From Notholithocarpus densiflorus (taxonomy: Eukaryota > Streptophyta > Magnoliopsida > Fagales > Fagaceae): a DNA stretch of 64,000 bases. The notes beneath the pieces are model-generated. The model had not been told where the DNA came from. It saw only the letters and a list, made by a program, of their open reading frames with translations, and ran no database searches. The translations under genes were made by a program, and so were the position numbers. The DNA is taken from the NCBI GenBank assembly GCA_030021035.2, contig JARYZH020000238.1:1-64000 (forward strand), read 5' to 3'. Numbering within the stretch: position 1 is the stretch's first letter; every line of letters begins with the position of its first letter. This document shows positions 54,195-64,000 of the stretch, piece after piece.

Positions 54195-56308
54195 TGTAGA
54201 CACTCGATTTTGCACCCATGATTTAATCAAGGAAGATGACTGGAATGACCATCCGTGTACCCCAAAAATCATGATTCCATTACATGCATCAATTTGTTCT
54301 TGCATTACATGCATTAATTCATTCATTGCATATCATAAAAATGATCTTGAGGTTCTAACGGTTGCAATGGTGTGTCCGGTTTCCAAATCGGACCATCGGA
54401 TCGAAAGATATCGCATGATCAAGTTTGCACGGTCAGCATGCATTATGTCTAGGTAGAATCAACCACGCATGATTAATTTAAATTAATTCTGATTGGTTGA
54501 ACAATTAAAATTAATGATTGGTTGATAATTAGTGTTTTAAATAGGATTTCTTGCATAGGAATAAAAGGGATGATTGGATAACAATAAAATTGTGGATAAT
54601 CTGAACTTTATTGAGATTTATTTTAGGGTATTTATCTACAAGATAATTATTCCTGAAAGAGCCTGAATTATCCAGAAAAGAGATAAAATTTTTAGAAAAC
54701 AGGTGAAAACGCGTCTACGTGCAAGGACCGGTTTAAGAAAACCTAAAAAGGAAGTCCAAAACGCACTCGAACACGAAAGTACGTTTGGTGCCCAAGAGTA
54801 CCATTCAGCACTTTTGGAGTGCCGAATAGCCCTCTTTTGGTCTTTGGCCCAATTTCCTTTGGGTGTCGATAAGGCACACCCTTTTCGACCTTTTCACAGA
54901 TGGATGTGTCCCGATTCGTATTTTAATCGTCCGAGCCTATTTTTTAGAGTTTTTTAGCCTCTATAAATAGAGATTGGATCTCATAATTCAGCACACTTTT
55001 TACGCTCTAGGAGGCACACTCTTTTAGGCTCTCAAATTGCTCATATTTTCTGATCCCCTCTCTAATTTTCTGTTGAAGCTAAGGTTTTTAGGTTTCAAAG
55101 ATAATTGCATAAATTTCTTTGAACCCTAAAACATCCTCTGAAGTAGAAGAGTGCTCATGCAAGAGGTTGCTTTCTAACCCTTTTGTTTTTATGCTTCTCT
55201 TATCATGATTATGCATGTTTAATTGTTTCAAATATTCATATTCTACCTTGTTAATTTAGTTTTTGAAAATATGTTCTTGATTCCTTTATTGTTACTATAA
55301 TATGTTTCTTAGTTTTAAAGATCTGCATGTAATTAAGTCTTTGTCTTCAAAATAAAACAGATCTGCATCTTCCTTAGATGTAGATCTGAATTTTCCTTAA
55401 TCAAAACTGGTTTGTGTCTTCATTAGATGCAAATCAGGACATTTTTTTATCAAAAAAACTGATTTGTATCTTCCTTAGATATAGATATGATTTTTTTAAT
55501 GCATGCAGATTTTTGAAATAAAGAAAGAGATCATGTATTGTTGTGTTGGTTGTTTGTTTTGTTTAGTCCAAGTTGCATAAATTTATTTATGAATGAAATT
55601 ATCTTCATAAAAAAAATCTTTTCCATATTTTTGAACATATAAAACAGATCTGACTTTTTCTGTTATCAAAAAAACTTTTTTTTTATCATCACAACACAGA
55701 TCTGATCTTTTGCAAAGTTAAAACTATTTTTTTCTTAAAAACAGATCTGATTTTTTTTATAAATCAAAATCAAGTTTTATTCACAACAACAAATCTGCAT
55801 TTTTTAAAAACAAAGAAGAGGACCCATTCATAAATTAACTTGTGTGATTTAGTTTTTGTCATATACAACATATCATTCATCTCATGCATAAAAGGGGTAC
55901 ATTGGTCATAAGAGTCTAGAAGACCAGACTCTGTCTGGGTGGAATGGGTGCCTAACACCTTCCCATTCCATAACCTAGCGTCCGAATTTAGGTCTTTGGA
56001 TAAGTAGATCTAAGCCTTATCTTTACTTTTATTTTGGGTAGTTTGTATCTAGGAACCAAAGCCATGTAATTATATGGTAGATTGTAACTAGGACCTAAAA
56101 CCATGTAATTTTCAATTTATCAAATGTATTTTTGTTTTTTAATGAAAGGAAACAATTCAGACATGTATTTTTATATTTATTTTTTCTTATTTTTTTGTAT
56201 AAAAAATAAGTGGCAACTCCACACCACTTACCCAAAAAGAGAGGTGCCCTAGAAAAGTACCCAAATCTCTTTTTTGAGAGGCACCCCAATTATTGGCGGT
56301 CTCTCACA
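54195..56308 (+). mobile_element. Solo LTR of about 2.1 kb, probably Gypsy (Tat/Ogre-like)
   Basis: It starts TGTAGACACTCGATTTTGCA and ends GGCGGTCTCTCACA. The flanks are GTGCC (54190-54194) and TTGCC (56309-56313), a target duplication with one mismatch. The second copy of the block has GCGCC, uninterrupted, at 60798-60802. CTATAAATAGAG at 54961 is a TATA box, GTGCCTAACACCTTCCC lies near 55948 and GTGGCAACTCCACAC near 56208. Both latter blocks recur, reverse-complemented, in the LTR at 35558. Bases 55366-55500 hold three degenerate units around GATCTGCATCTTCCTTAGAT. It has no internal coding region. Confidence 0.75.
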
Positions 56309-56750
56309 TTGCCATATTAGTTTTGCCGAAGAAACAAATAACAAGTCACCCTTAAAAAGAGAACTGACAACAACTTCGGAATCACCCTAAAAAATCGAGT
56401 GATTAATCCCAATTTCTTTGGCAAATAAGAGTACTGCTCTTCTAGCCGTTAGCATCTCCCGGACAGTCACCGAGGATAGTATTGGGATTTTCTCAGACAG
56501 AGAAGCCATGACCTCACCATGGGAGTTTCAGATCACCACACCTATGCCTGCTTCTCCTTCATTTTCAGAAATTGCACCATCAAAGTAAGTCTTGAAAGTT
56601 TCAGCAGTAAGAGGTTTCCAAACTAGTGGCTTGTGGAATTTCTTAAACTCCAGCAGATGACATTTAGTCGTATCAGCTAACCTGTTTAGTGGTATAATGG
56701 CCTCATTTAATCGGCTTTTGTTGTGTCAAGTTCATAGGTATTGATGATGC
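56309..56750 (-). mobile_element. LINE RNase H remnant, copy 1, minus strand
   Basis: Minus-strand translation gives TYFDGAISENEGEAGIGVVI, GEVMASLSEKIPIL and GDSEVVV with a stop between, which is the RNase H end of an L1 ORF2. This copy keeps the FDGA aspartate. The same sequence, with a 28-base deletion, is at 60803-61195. Confidence 0.7.
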
Positions 56751-57590
56751 AAAAAAATCAATAGTTGAGCTCCTCATCAATACAGATGGACGATGGAAAC
56801 GGGTTTGTCCAAAGTAGAACCTGTAATGCAAAGCGAAATAGAAAGTAATACACCGGTGTTGTGTTTTCCAAAAACCCTCCGATGATTAAGACAGAAAAAA
56901 ATTCACTTGAAATGATAAATGAGAGGATTTGACTTGAGAGTAGTTTTTGGAATCAGAGTTGTGTCTACCTTTGTCTGGTTCTCCTTTCATTTTTATAGTT
57001 ACCTTTGCAGTAATGTAATCTGTTTAAGCTAAAGATTTTGCTTTTACATTTTAATTCTTCTATTGCCTTAAATGCCAATCTTCTTACTGAAAAAATAATG
57101 AGAAAGCAACTCTCTAGCTGATATTGCTTGCTTTGGGTGATTAAAAAATAAGAACTGAAAATGACCTGTTCATACCTTCCCAATCTATTTTGTTATCTTT
57201 CCTTCCTTAGCATGATTTGCATCATTGTTTTGTTGACTGAAAATGACCTGTTCATACCTCCCAATGAAGTAGTTATGCTTAGGTGTATTGTTTTGTTGAC
57301 TCCATTTCATACCATTGTTTTTCTTTTCTCTCTCTTAGTCTTTTGTTGATGAGCTAGTGTTTTCTATTACACAATTGTTGGACTGTGTAAATTTTTCAAA
57401 GGCTAACACTAGTAAAAACAATAAAGAGAAAAACTATGTAAATAGAAGACATCAACTTAAAACTACTATGGTTTACCCAACAACTAGTTCTGGTGGGTGG
57501 GGTCAATTGCCAATAGGTTTTACTGTCTATAAGGAAGCCCAAAGGACTCTTCTTTAGAAATGTTCCCTAGGTTATCAAAAAGAAAAAAGC
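56751..57590. other. Intergenic with a short direct repeat
   Basis: TGAAAATGACCTGTTCATAC occurs at about 57156 and 57238. No gene is recognised. Confidence 0.5.
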
Positions 57591-58570
57591 ATTGGTGGAG
57601 TTGTGCCTCTTGCTAAATCATTTGAGTAGCTAGTTGGAAATGTATGAATATGTCATCAACAATATAAAGGGACTTTCTGTCCTTCATTTCGTTGTCAGAG
57701 TTTTCTTTCTTTTTTCTTTTCCCCTCAAATACTTCATTTACATTAGTATGAAATTTGGAAGTTGAAGTAGGATTTGTGAATGTGTTAATCTTTGTGCATA
57801 TTTATATGTGCTATCACTTCCAATCTGCATCTTACTACTTTTAATAATTCACTCTCTCTGTGGAGACCAAACTTTGCAGTGAAGGTTATGACTTTCTATT
57901 CACAATGTCATTACTCTTATTCACACTATATTCTTCCAATGACTGTAAAAGATGGTATGCAATGGACGATTTCATGAATTCCCATAGACATATTCTTTTA
58001 TCTTCGGTTAAAAAGTTAGCATTCAGTCAAGATCTCCAAGCTTATGCCTGTATAACCTGTGGGGACTGTTACCTAGTTTCTGTTGCCAGCCATGGTTTTG
58101 TTCAAAGGAGATTGATTTATGATAATCTAAAAATTAGATAGACTAGGAGGGAGAAAACTTGGTCTGTAGACTTATAAGTTGATATGAATAAAGTTTATGA
58201 TGGACTAAGTTGGTACTTCATTTTGGATATGGTTGAAAATTTGAATTTTAGTCCTCATTAGATCAACTTGATTATGAAATGCATCTGTGAAGTTTCTTAT
58301 GAGATTCTATTTTATGGTTCCACGGGTTAAAATTCTTTTCCCTCAATGTGGCTTAATGGGATTCACTTTCGCCATTATCTCTTGTCTTGGGCCTTATTGG
58401 AGGGATAGTTCCAAGGCATTATAAAGGGGTAACGATTGCAAGAAGTCTGGATCCTATTTCTCATCTATTGTTTGCGATGATTGCATTACTATTGTTCGAG
58501 GTACTAATGATATTGCAAGATGGTGTTTTGAAAATTTTGGCATTGTGACCTTTTTGATAGAATTGGATTG
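57591..58570 (+). mobile_element. Old LINE copy D
   Basis: Shares AATATAAAGGGACTTTCTGT with 27240 and continues colinearly with copies B and C. Decayed RT words can be read (VDMNKVYDGLSWYFILDM, INLIMKCICEVSYEILFYGS). It is more diverged than copies A to C and ends near 58560. Confidence 0.6.
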
Positions 58571-59190
58571 CTCAATGTGGAGGATAAGGGCTGTCTTCTA
58601 TCACTTTTGATAATAATATGAAGCATTAATATGTAAAGTTAAAGAATGCAGAACATAGTGAAGGAAAGTAAAAAATAATAAACAGAAAGGAAAAATCTTG
58701 GGGTTTACCAGGTTTACCACCTAAGGGTGCTTAAAATCACCACCAAGTTGAGAAAATTCTTGATCAGAAAATTTTTATTCAAAATGCAATGCGTTGAACT
58801 ATTCCTAGCACCTCTTTATAAATTTTGAATTAATTTCGGTTGTGCTTCTTGCATCAGCCAGCATCTTTAGGCCATTATTTTAGCTTTCTGAATGCATATC
58901 CACATCATTCATATGTAGAGGTGCTTTTCACATTTTTGACAACAAGTTGCACCCTTTTCCCCACCTCAAGATTTCACCTAATGTTAAGTATTTGTAATCT
59001 TTCTGTATCAATTTTTAATTTTTGTTCTGAACTTTTGGAGAATTTAATCTTTTTAGTTAAATTTTTTTTGGGGTTGGCTTGGACTCGAATGTTGGTCTGC
59101 CTAAGCTTGTGTTTTGGTTGCTCAAACATGTGTATTTGCCACTTGTGTCTCAAATAGAACTTAAAACCCCTCATAGTTGACAAGGGTTTT
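58571..59190. other. Intergenic, nothing recognised
   Basis: A stretch with TGGGGTTTACCAGGTTTACC near 58700 may be from an LTR element, but nothing confirms it. Confidence 0.4.
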
Positions 59191-59502
59191 TTTCAGCAAA
59201 TGCAACCAATGCATCCATGTTGGTTGAATTGCTATCTGCAAATCCAAGAGATAAAGCAATGCAAGAATTACTTCAATAACTTATATGAAGGCTTTTATTT
59301 TTTTCTATATACTGGGGGCATGGCAGAGAAGTGGTTTTGGGAAGGGAGATAGTATTGCTATGCAAATCACTAGATGTGAGACAGAGTGCAATATAGTCCT
59401 GAATTTAAATTTTGAGACGCATCATGGTATAAATAACAACTCACCAGCATATAGAGTGTACCTTTTGGTTGAATAATATAGTCATAGGCCATACATTGCG
59501 CC
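59191..59502 (+). pseudogene. PPR tail and flank, copy 2 of the duplicated block
   Basis: Matches 53763-54073. It begins abruptly in the last PPR codons (SANATNASMLVELLSANPRD) with no repeats before it. It ends at ATTGCGCC (59495-59502), the left target copy of the hAT element. Confidence 0.75.
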
Positions 59503-60678
59503 TAGACATGGCAAAACGGGTGGGTCGGGTCGGGTTCGGATCGGGTCAATTGGGTTGTAGGTCAAACAGGTCACAGGTAAAAAACGGGTCATTTTAAGCG
59601 GGTTAAAACCGGTTCGGGTCAATCAGGTTGACCTGTATTTTTCGCATGATTTTTTTTTTTTTTTTAAGAAAACAACATGTATTTGCTATTTGGAAAGTTA
59701 TGCAACAAATTACTTAATGTAAAATGCATTATTTTGAATTCACCACTTATATCAAGAATGAACGCAGTTAAACTTATTAATACTTATTCAATAATTTTAA
59801 AATTATACAAATCCTAACATTGCTATCTAAAACAAAATAACACAAAGATAAGTAAAACAAATACACAAGTTTTATTTCTACACAATATCAACATCCCAAA
59901 ACATTAAAAAAAAAAAAAAAAAATTACAAATGACTTATTGGATAACTCAGTTGATAAAGAATAAAAACATATAAGAAATTTGCAATCTTGAAAGTTAATT
60001 TTATAATCTATTATCAATTGTGGTTGACACTCTATTTCAATTTGAGATATACATTAAAGTTTGATTGCTTACTTATTTACACATGGTCTTTTTTATGAAT
60101 ATCATATCATTGTTAAGCAACACATACTCTAGGAAATATCATAATTTATTTTGAAAAGCCGTTTATTTTGGACATAAATTGTTAAAAAATAGGTCTAAGC
60201 ATTCATAATTTATACTAATTTGATACTTTGGCTTCACTATTTTCACACTTGTGAATGTTTCTCACACATGTTTACAATTTTAAATCTATGTTTTTAACTC
60301 TACAGATTATCTTGGCATGTACTTTGCTATTTGATATCTAAAAATCTTTACTTATTACAGAATGCTCAACCACATGCATTTATCTTTCAATTAATTTGCA
60401 TACAGTTATGTAAATGTATCAATTGTTTCCTTAAAGTTCACAATAAACAATTAAACTAATATTGTCTTAATTTTGCTATTTTTTTTTACCAAAAAAAAAA
60501 GTTATAAAAAAATGGTTCAGGCTTGGGTCAGGTCGTGGGTCGGGTCGGGTTGACCCGCAAAAAACACGGGTCGGGTCACGGGTCAACCCGTTTTTGCTTC
60601 GGGTAAAAAAAAAATCGGGTTCGGGTTGAGTATTTTTCGGGTCGGGCCAGAAAATTCTGACCCGTTTTGCCATGTCTA
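59503..60678. mobile_element. Non-autonomous hAT element, 1,176 bp, TSD attgcgcc
   Basis: The ends are TAGACATGGCAAAACGGGT and its complement ACCCGTTTTGCCATGTCTA. Perfect 8-base duplications ATTGCGCC flank it (59495-59502 and 60679-60686). The empty site is at 54066-54073. Subterminal regions are packed with GGGTCGGGT-type repeats on both sides. The AT-rich interior has no transposase. Minus-strand open frames near the right end are translations of these repeats. Confidence 0.92.
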
Positions 60679-61330
60679 ATTGCGCCACAGTCTAGAAGAG
60701 CAGACGAGAATATGATTATTCAAGAAAATAATATTTATATTATGAACGATGTATGTTCTATTCATTAGTGTGGCGCATTACTACTCTAAACTAATATGCG
60801 CCATATTAGTTTTGCGGAAGAAATAAATAACAGCTCACCCTTAAAAAGAGAATTGACAACAGCTTCGGAATCATCCTAAAAAATCGAGCGATTAATCCCA
60901 ATTTCTTTGGCAAATGAGACTACTTTGCTAGCCGCTAGCATTTCCCGGACAGTCACCGAGTATAGTATTGGGATTTTCTCAGACAGAGAAGCCATGACCT
61001 CACCATGGGAGTTTCGGATCACCACTCCTATGCACCATCAAAGTAAGTCTTGAAAGTTTCAGCAGTAGGAGGTTTCCAAACTGGTGGCTTGTGGAATTTC
61101 TTAAACTCCAACAGATGACATTTAGTTGTATCAGCTAACCTGTTCAGTGGTATAACGGCCTCATTTAATCGGCTTTTGTTGTGTCAAGTTCATAGGTATG
61201 AAGCAGTAACAACAAACAGTTCTGCTGCATGAGGTTGGTTTTGGATTAGAGCAAATAAATCAGGGAATGAACCGAGGGAGATAATGGCCCGATCCATCCA
61301 TCTAAAATCCTGATTCCACATGGGCTGAGT
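60679..61330 (-). mobile_element. LINE RNase H remnant, copy 2, and its upstream linker
   Basis: After the duplicated flank (60679-60802) the sequence matches 56309-56745, then extends to about 61330. There the minus strand gives RWMDRAIISLGSF and LIQNQPHAAELF, the linker before RNase H (compare SFADLLELIRC in the LINE at 50700). A piece present at 56547-56575 is missing here, between CACTCCTATG and CACCATCAAAG near 61033. Confidence 0.65.
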
Positions 61331-61389
61331 AGCTTTGCACTCCCAAGGAGCTTGTAACAACAAATCCTACATTTTAGCTTTTTGACATT

Positions 61390-62284
61390 ATATAAATTTG
61401 ATCCAAAAGCTCTCATTGACGTTGTAATGTTTACTTGCTCTAAGAGGATGAATCGTGTTGTGATTTTCAAGAGCAGCCGGTTGTTCCCCATCATGTGCTC
61501 GTGTGTTTCTTGTGATAATGTGGTATTCCAGTGTTTTTACATCCACTTGATTTTTCTTCTTTTATCAAGCTAGGGTATACTTGCATAAATGGACCCAAAA
61601 GAATGGTCAATTGGACCTTAAATTTAAGTGCTTCTGTGACAGTTTTAGATGTGAGTTTACAAGTTTTAAAACTCCATCAATAAACTGCTAAGCTTTGAAA
61701 TTTATCTAAAGAGATTTAATAGCCATTGAGCTTTAAAATATCCAATAAAAGACAACATTGAGCTTCATGATTGTAGGTTTTAGGAACTCAATTTTCCAAT
61801 AATGTAATTATCACTAGGAATGAAAAAATTTCTGTACCTTGGGATACATGTCAATGACTCTATTGAGGTTCTCATCACAATACCGAGCATATTTTGGCAA
61901 TGCTTCTGCAAGTGACTGAAAACTTTTTCCACCAAGATTCTCATCCCTTGCAACTAGGGTAAGAAAAACATCAATCGATCTTCCAATGGAAAATATTTTT
62001 GCAATGGGTTTGTTCAAAACAAAAAGAAACGTATGATTCTGCCACCCTAATAACAATTCCCTCATCATAACCATTATCACTGTCTCCATAATTCTGTACC
62101 AAGAGATTTGAAACATGACACTGCTCCAGCGTAGAAGCAATTCTTCTAACATATTCAATAATTCAGAATTTATTTTTAACCTTAAACAAACCTTGAGAAG
62201 TTGTACAAGGTGTAGCAGAGAATTGAAAGAAACTGAATTTTTTTCCATAGGGAGCACACTAATCAAGCATTCAGTTGTAACTCT
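61390..62284 (-). pseudogene. NPH3-domain (BTB/POZ-NPH3 family) relic
   Basis: The main exon is 62284-61838 on the minus strand, with a plausible acceptor (CACTTACAG|AGAG) and donor (CCCAAG|GTACAG). It reads TTECLISVLPMEKNSVSF, LLHLVQLLKVCLRL, then in a shifted frame LEQCHVSNLLVQNYGD and EGIVIRVAESYVSF, then back to IGRSIDVFLTLVARDE and LAEALPKYARYCDENLNRVI. This pattern (LLRLLK..L, LYRAIDMYLK) marks the NPH3 domain of phototropin-signalling and CUL3 adaptor proteins. A second segment near 61560-61390 (LSQETHEHMMGNNRL, RFILLEQVNITTSM) fits the following exon. Two frameshifts inside the exon and no visible BTB half make it a relic. The segment at 62601-62419 could be an upstream piece but was not recognised. 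Confidence 0.62.
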
Positions 62285-63470
62285 CTGTAAGTGATGATTT
62301 AGAGGTTTGGAGGCCAAATTGTTAAGTCGAAAAGTATTTTGGAAAAGCCATCAATGAATTATAAATGATCTACCAGAAGGAATGAAACATCTTCAAACCA
62401 CCAATTATCACTTCTTTTTTATTTATTATTTATTTTAAGTTTTGAGTTCTGAATATTATTTGCTAGAACATACAAGTACTGTACATAATTGTTTCCAAAA
62501 CCAAGTTCCTTTGGATGTGGGAAGGAATTCCAAGCAAAGACTTCTGTAGCCCATGCAGAAATGGCGTCACTGCTTCTGAAAATATAAAAATTTCCTTCCA
62601 CAATGTAAGTATTAAGAAGCTTATTAAAAGCATCTGTCTTGGATATTAGATTTCCTTGTTCAAGATTGTCACTCCTTTTCTAAGGAATGAGCAGAAAATA
62701 TAATGGAGAAACATTGGCTGCTATTAGCCATCCATCCATAACAAAATTTAACTTCTAATTCCGAAGAATTGGTTCCACCTGGTAACTGGAAGATTGTTTA
62801 GTTGGATAATGGGGCTAATGCCTCTCTTGCAATTACTTTGGAATGCTAGTCTATTCAAATGTACACTTCTTGAAACAATATGGAGCTGACATAAAATAAA
62901 AAAATAAAAGAAGAAATATTTATTTGAAGTTTAATGCATTTGAACATGTTATCTTTAATGCATAACAAAGATATTATTTTCAGTTTATTTGTTAAAATAT
63001 TAAGCATATCTAATATCTTGAATGATTAATTGATAAGATTTCACAGCTAACTCCATTTTAATCAGGATTAAGGCTTAGTTAAGTGAGGGCAATCAAGATG
63101 TAACAGTTAAGGTTTTTAAATCTTTTACATTTTTAGACTAGTTGAACAATTTTGAGAATTTTGAATTACAATAATATAGCCTGGTTTCAAATTCAACAAG
63201 AAAGGAGAATGAGTTCATTTGACTGCTATGTTTTTCTTGTTTGGATTGAATATAGAACACCATATGGAAGCAAATATTCTGGATTATTCAATATATTAAA
63301 TGGAGATTTTAAGAGGCTTGATGTCAGCTTTACATTTGAAGCACAGAGAGATTGATTCATCCTCTATTGAGAACAGACTAATTGAGTGCACCTTGTGCAA
63401 ATAGCTTTTGTCGAGACAGTCCTGTAGAGAATAAATGGAACTTGTTGCCATAAAAGGATCATAGAGAGGA
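62285..63470. other. Intergenic, nothing firmly recognised
   Basis: AT-rich. The minus-strand open frame at 62601-62419 (AISAWATEVFAWNSFPH) has no clear family. No repeats shared with the rest of the window were seen. Confidence 0.45.
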
Positions 63471-63477
63471 GGGTGTC

Positions 63478-64000
63478 TTAAAAAAGAGTGATCTTGGCAT
63501 GGAATCTCTCGGGTAAAGATTTGAGCACCTTTCTCACAATCTTGGGTTCAGGAATGGTTTCCCCAAGATTGAATGCTGAGTTCACTATGTCTTTGAGCTT
63601 GGCATAGATTTCATCGAACGACTCATCCTCCTCCATCTTAATCTCTTCGAAGCTTGTAGTGAGCCTTTGTAGCTTCGAATCCTTGACAGCCTTGGTTCCT
63701 TCATAGGTTGTCTGGAGGATGGTCCATGCCTCCTTAGCAGTTTCAGTAGAGGATATCTTCTTGAACTCCTCATTTGTGACTGTACTGAATAAAGCATTCA
63801 ATGCCCTGCTGTTGAAGTTTGCCGCCTTGATCTTGACATCATCTCAATCGGCCGGCGCTTCTGTAGGCTTAGTCCAGCCTATCTCCACAGCTTGCCACAC
63901 TTTCTCATCTAAAGACTGCAAGAAAGCTCTTATGCGTACTTTCCAGTATGCATAGTTAGTGCCATCAAATAAAGGAGGTATAATTAACGACTGTCCTCTA
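63478..64000 (-). mobile_element. Copia gag fragment (UBN2), cut by the window end
   Basis: Read from 64000 downward: KVRIRAFLQSLDEKVWQAVE and WTKPTEAPAD, a TGA where the family has Trp, then ALNALFSTVTNEEFKKISST, AKEAWTILQTTYEGT, LTTSFEEIKMEEDESFDEIY and VRKVLKSLPERFHAKITLF. This is the DUF4219/UBN2 gag of Copia-type retrotransposons, which forms the particle shell. The frame is lost at 63478, before the zinc knuckle. The N-terminal part continues outside the window. Confidence 0.85.

Noticed and set aside
61814..62317. The 167-codon minus-strand frame as one intact NPH3 protein
   Set aside because: The central third is in the wrong frame: the NPH3 words continue in another frame between two indels, so this is a chance fusion of frames.
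1..64000. tRNA, rRNA or CRISPR-like arrays
   Set aside because: No cloverleaf, rRNA block or regularly spaced repeat-spacer array was seen. The repeats found are transposon-derived or simple tandem units.

Overview
The window is nuclear DNA from a flowering plant. Genes are split by GT-AG introns, the DNA is AT-rich, L1-type LINEs, LTR elements and miniature transposons are everywhere, and the gene families are plant ones: F-box/FBA, LRR receptor-like protein (RLP), PPR and NPH3. The protein and repeat style fits a woody core eudicot, perhaps in the order Fagales. That placement is a guess from general resemblance, not a search.

Layout: (1) 0-4.5 kb holds two broken F-box genes and local repeats. 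(2) 4.5-12.6 kb holds LINE remnants, then a 1,010-codon RLP gene (6154-9276) broken by one missing base, then a doubled 3' flank. (3) 12.4-19.5 kb holds an LTR fragment, an F-box relic, a solo LTR and old LINE copies, one of them invaded by a younger LINE. (4) 19.5-23.5 kb is a 4-kb LINE with a perfect 16-bp target duplication. (5) 23.6-24.9 kb is the only apparently intact host gene, a 418-codon F-box protein, followed directly by a hAT element. (6) 25.8-38.3 kb is old LINE sequence, an 8-bp-TSD TIR element, a minus-strand LINE, MITEs, a 2-kb solo LTR and a CACTA-like repeat. (7) 38.8-50.1 kb is a second RLP unit, duplicated from the first. It carries a 1-kb Harbinger-like insertion just upstream, a frameshift, two nonsense codons and a TRIM/SMART element in its 3' flank. 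(8) 50.7-61.3 kb holds a LINE RNase H remnant, two solo LTRs, and a duplicated block (PPR tail plus antisense LINE RNase H) whose two copies carry different insertions. (9) 61.4-62.3 kb is an NPH3-like relic and 63.5-64.0 kb a Copia gag fragment.

The main theme is that the window records its own history. Large segments occur in two to four copies, and most transposons sit in only one copy, so another copy shows the empty site. This gives insertion boundaries, target duplications and relative ages without outside data. Biologically it is a decaying cluster of F-box (SCF ubiquitin ligase) and RLP (cell-surface immune receptor) genes. I found no previously undescribed multi-gene system. The best leads are the near-intact RLP, the LRR copy-number differences between the RLPs, the LINE next to the intact F-box gene, and the miniature retroelement. 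All similarities were judged by eye, and no alignment or database search was run.
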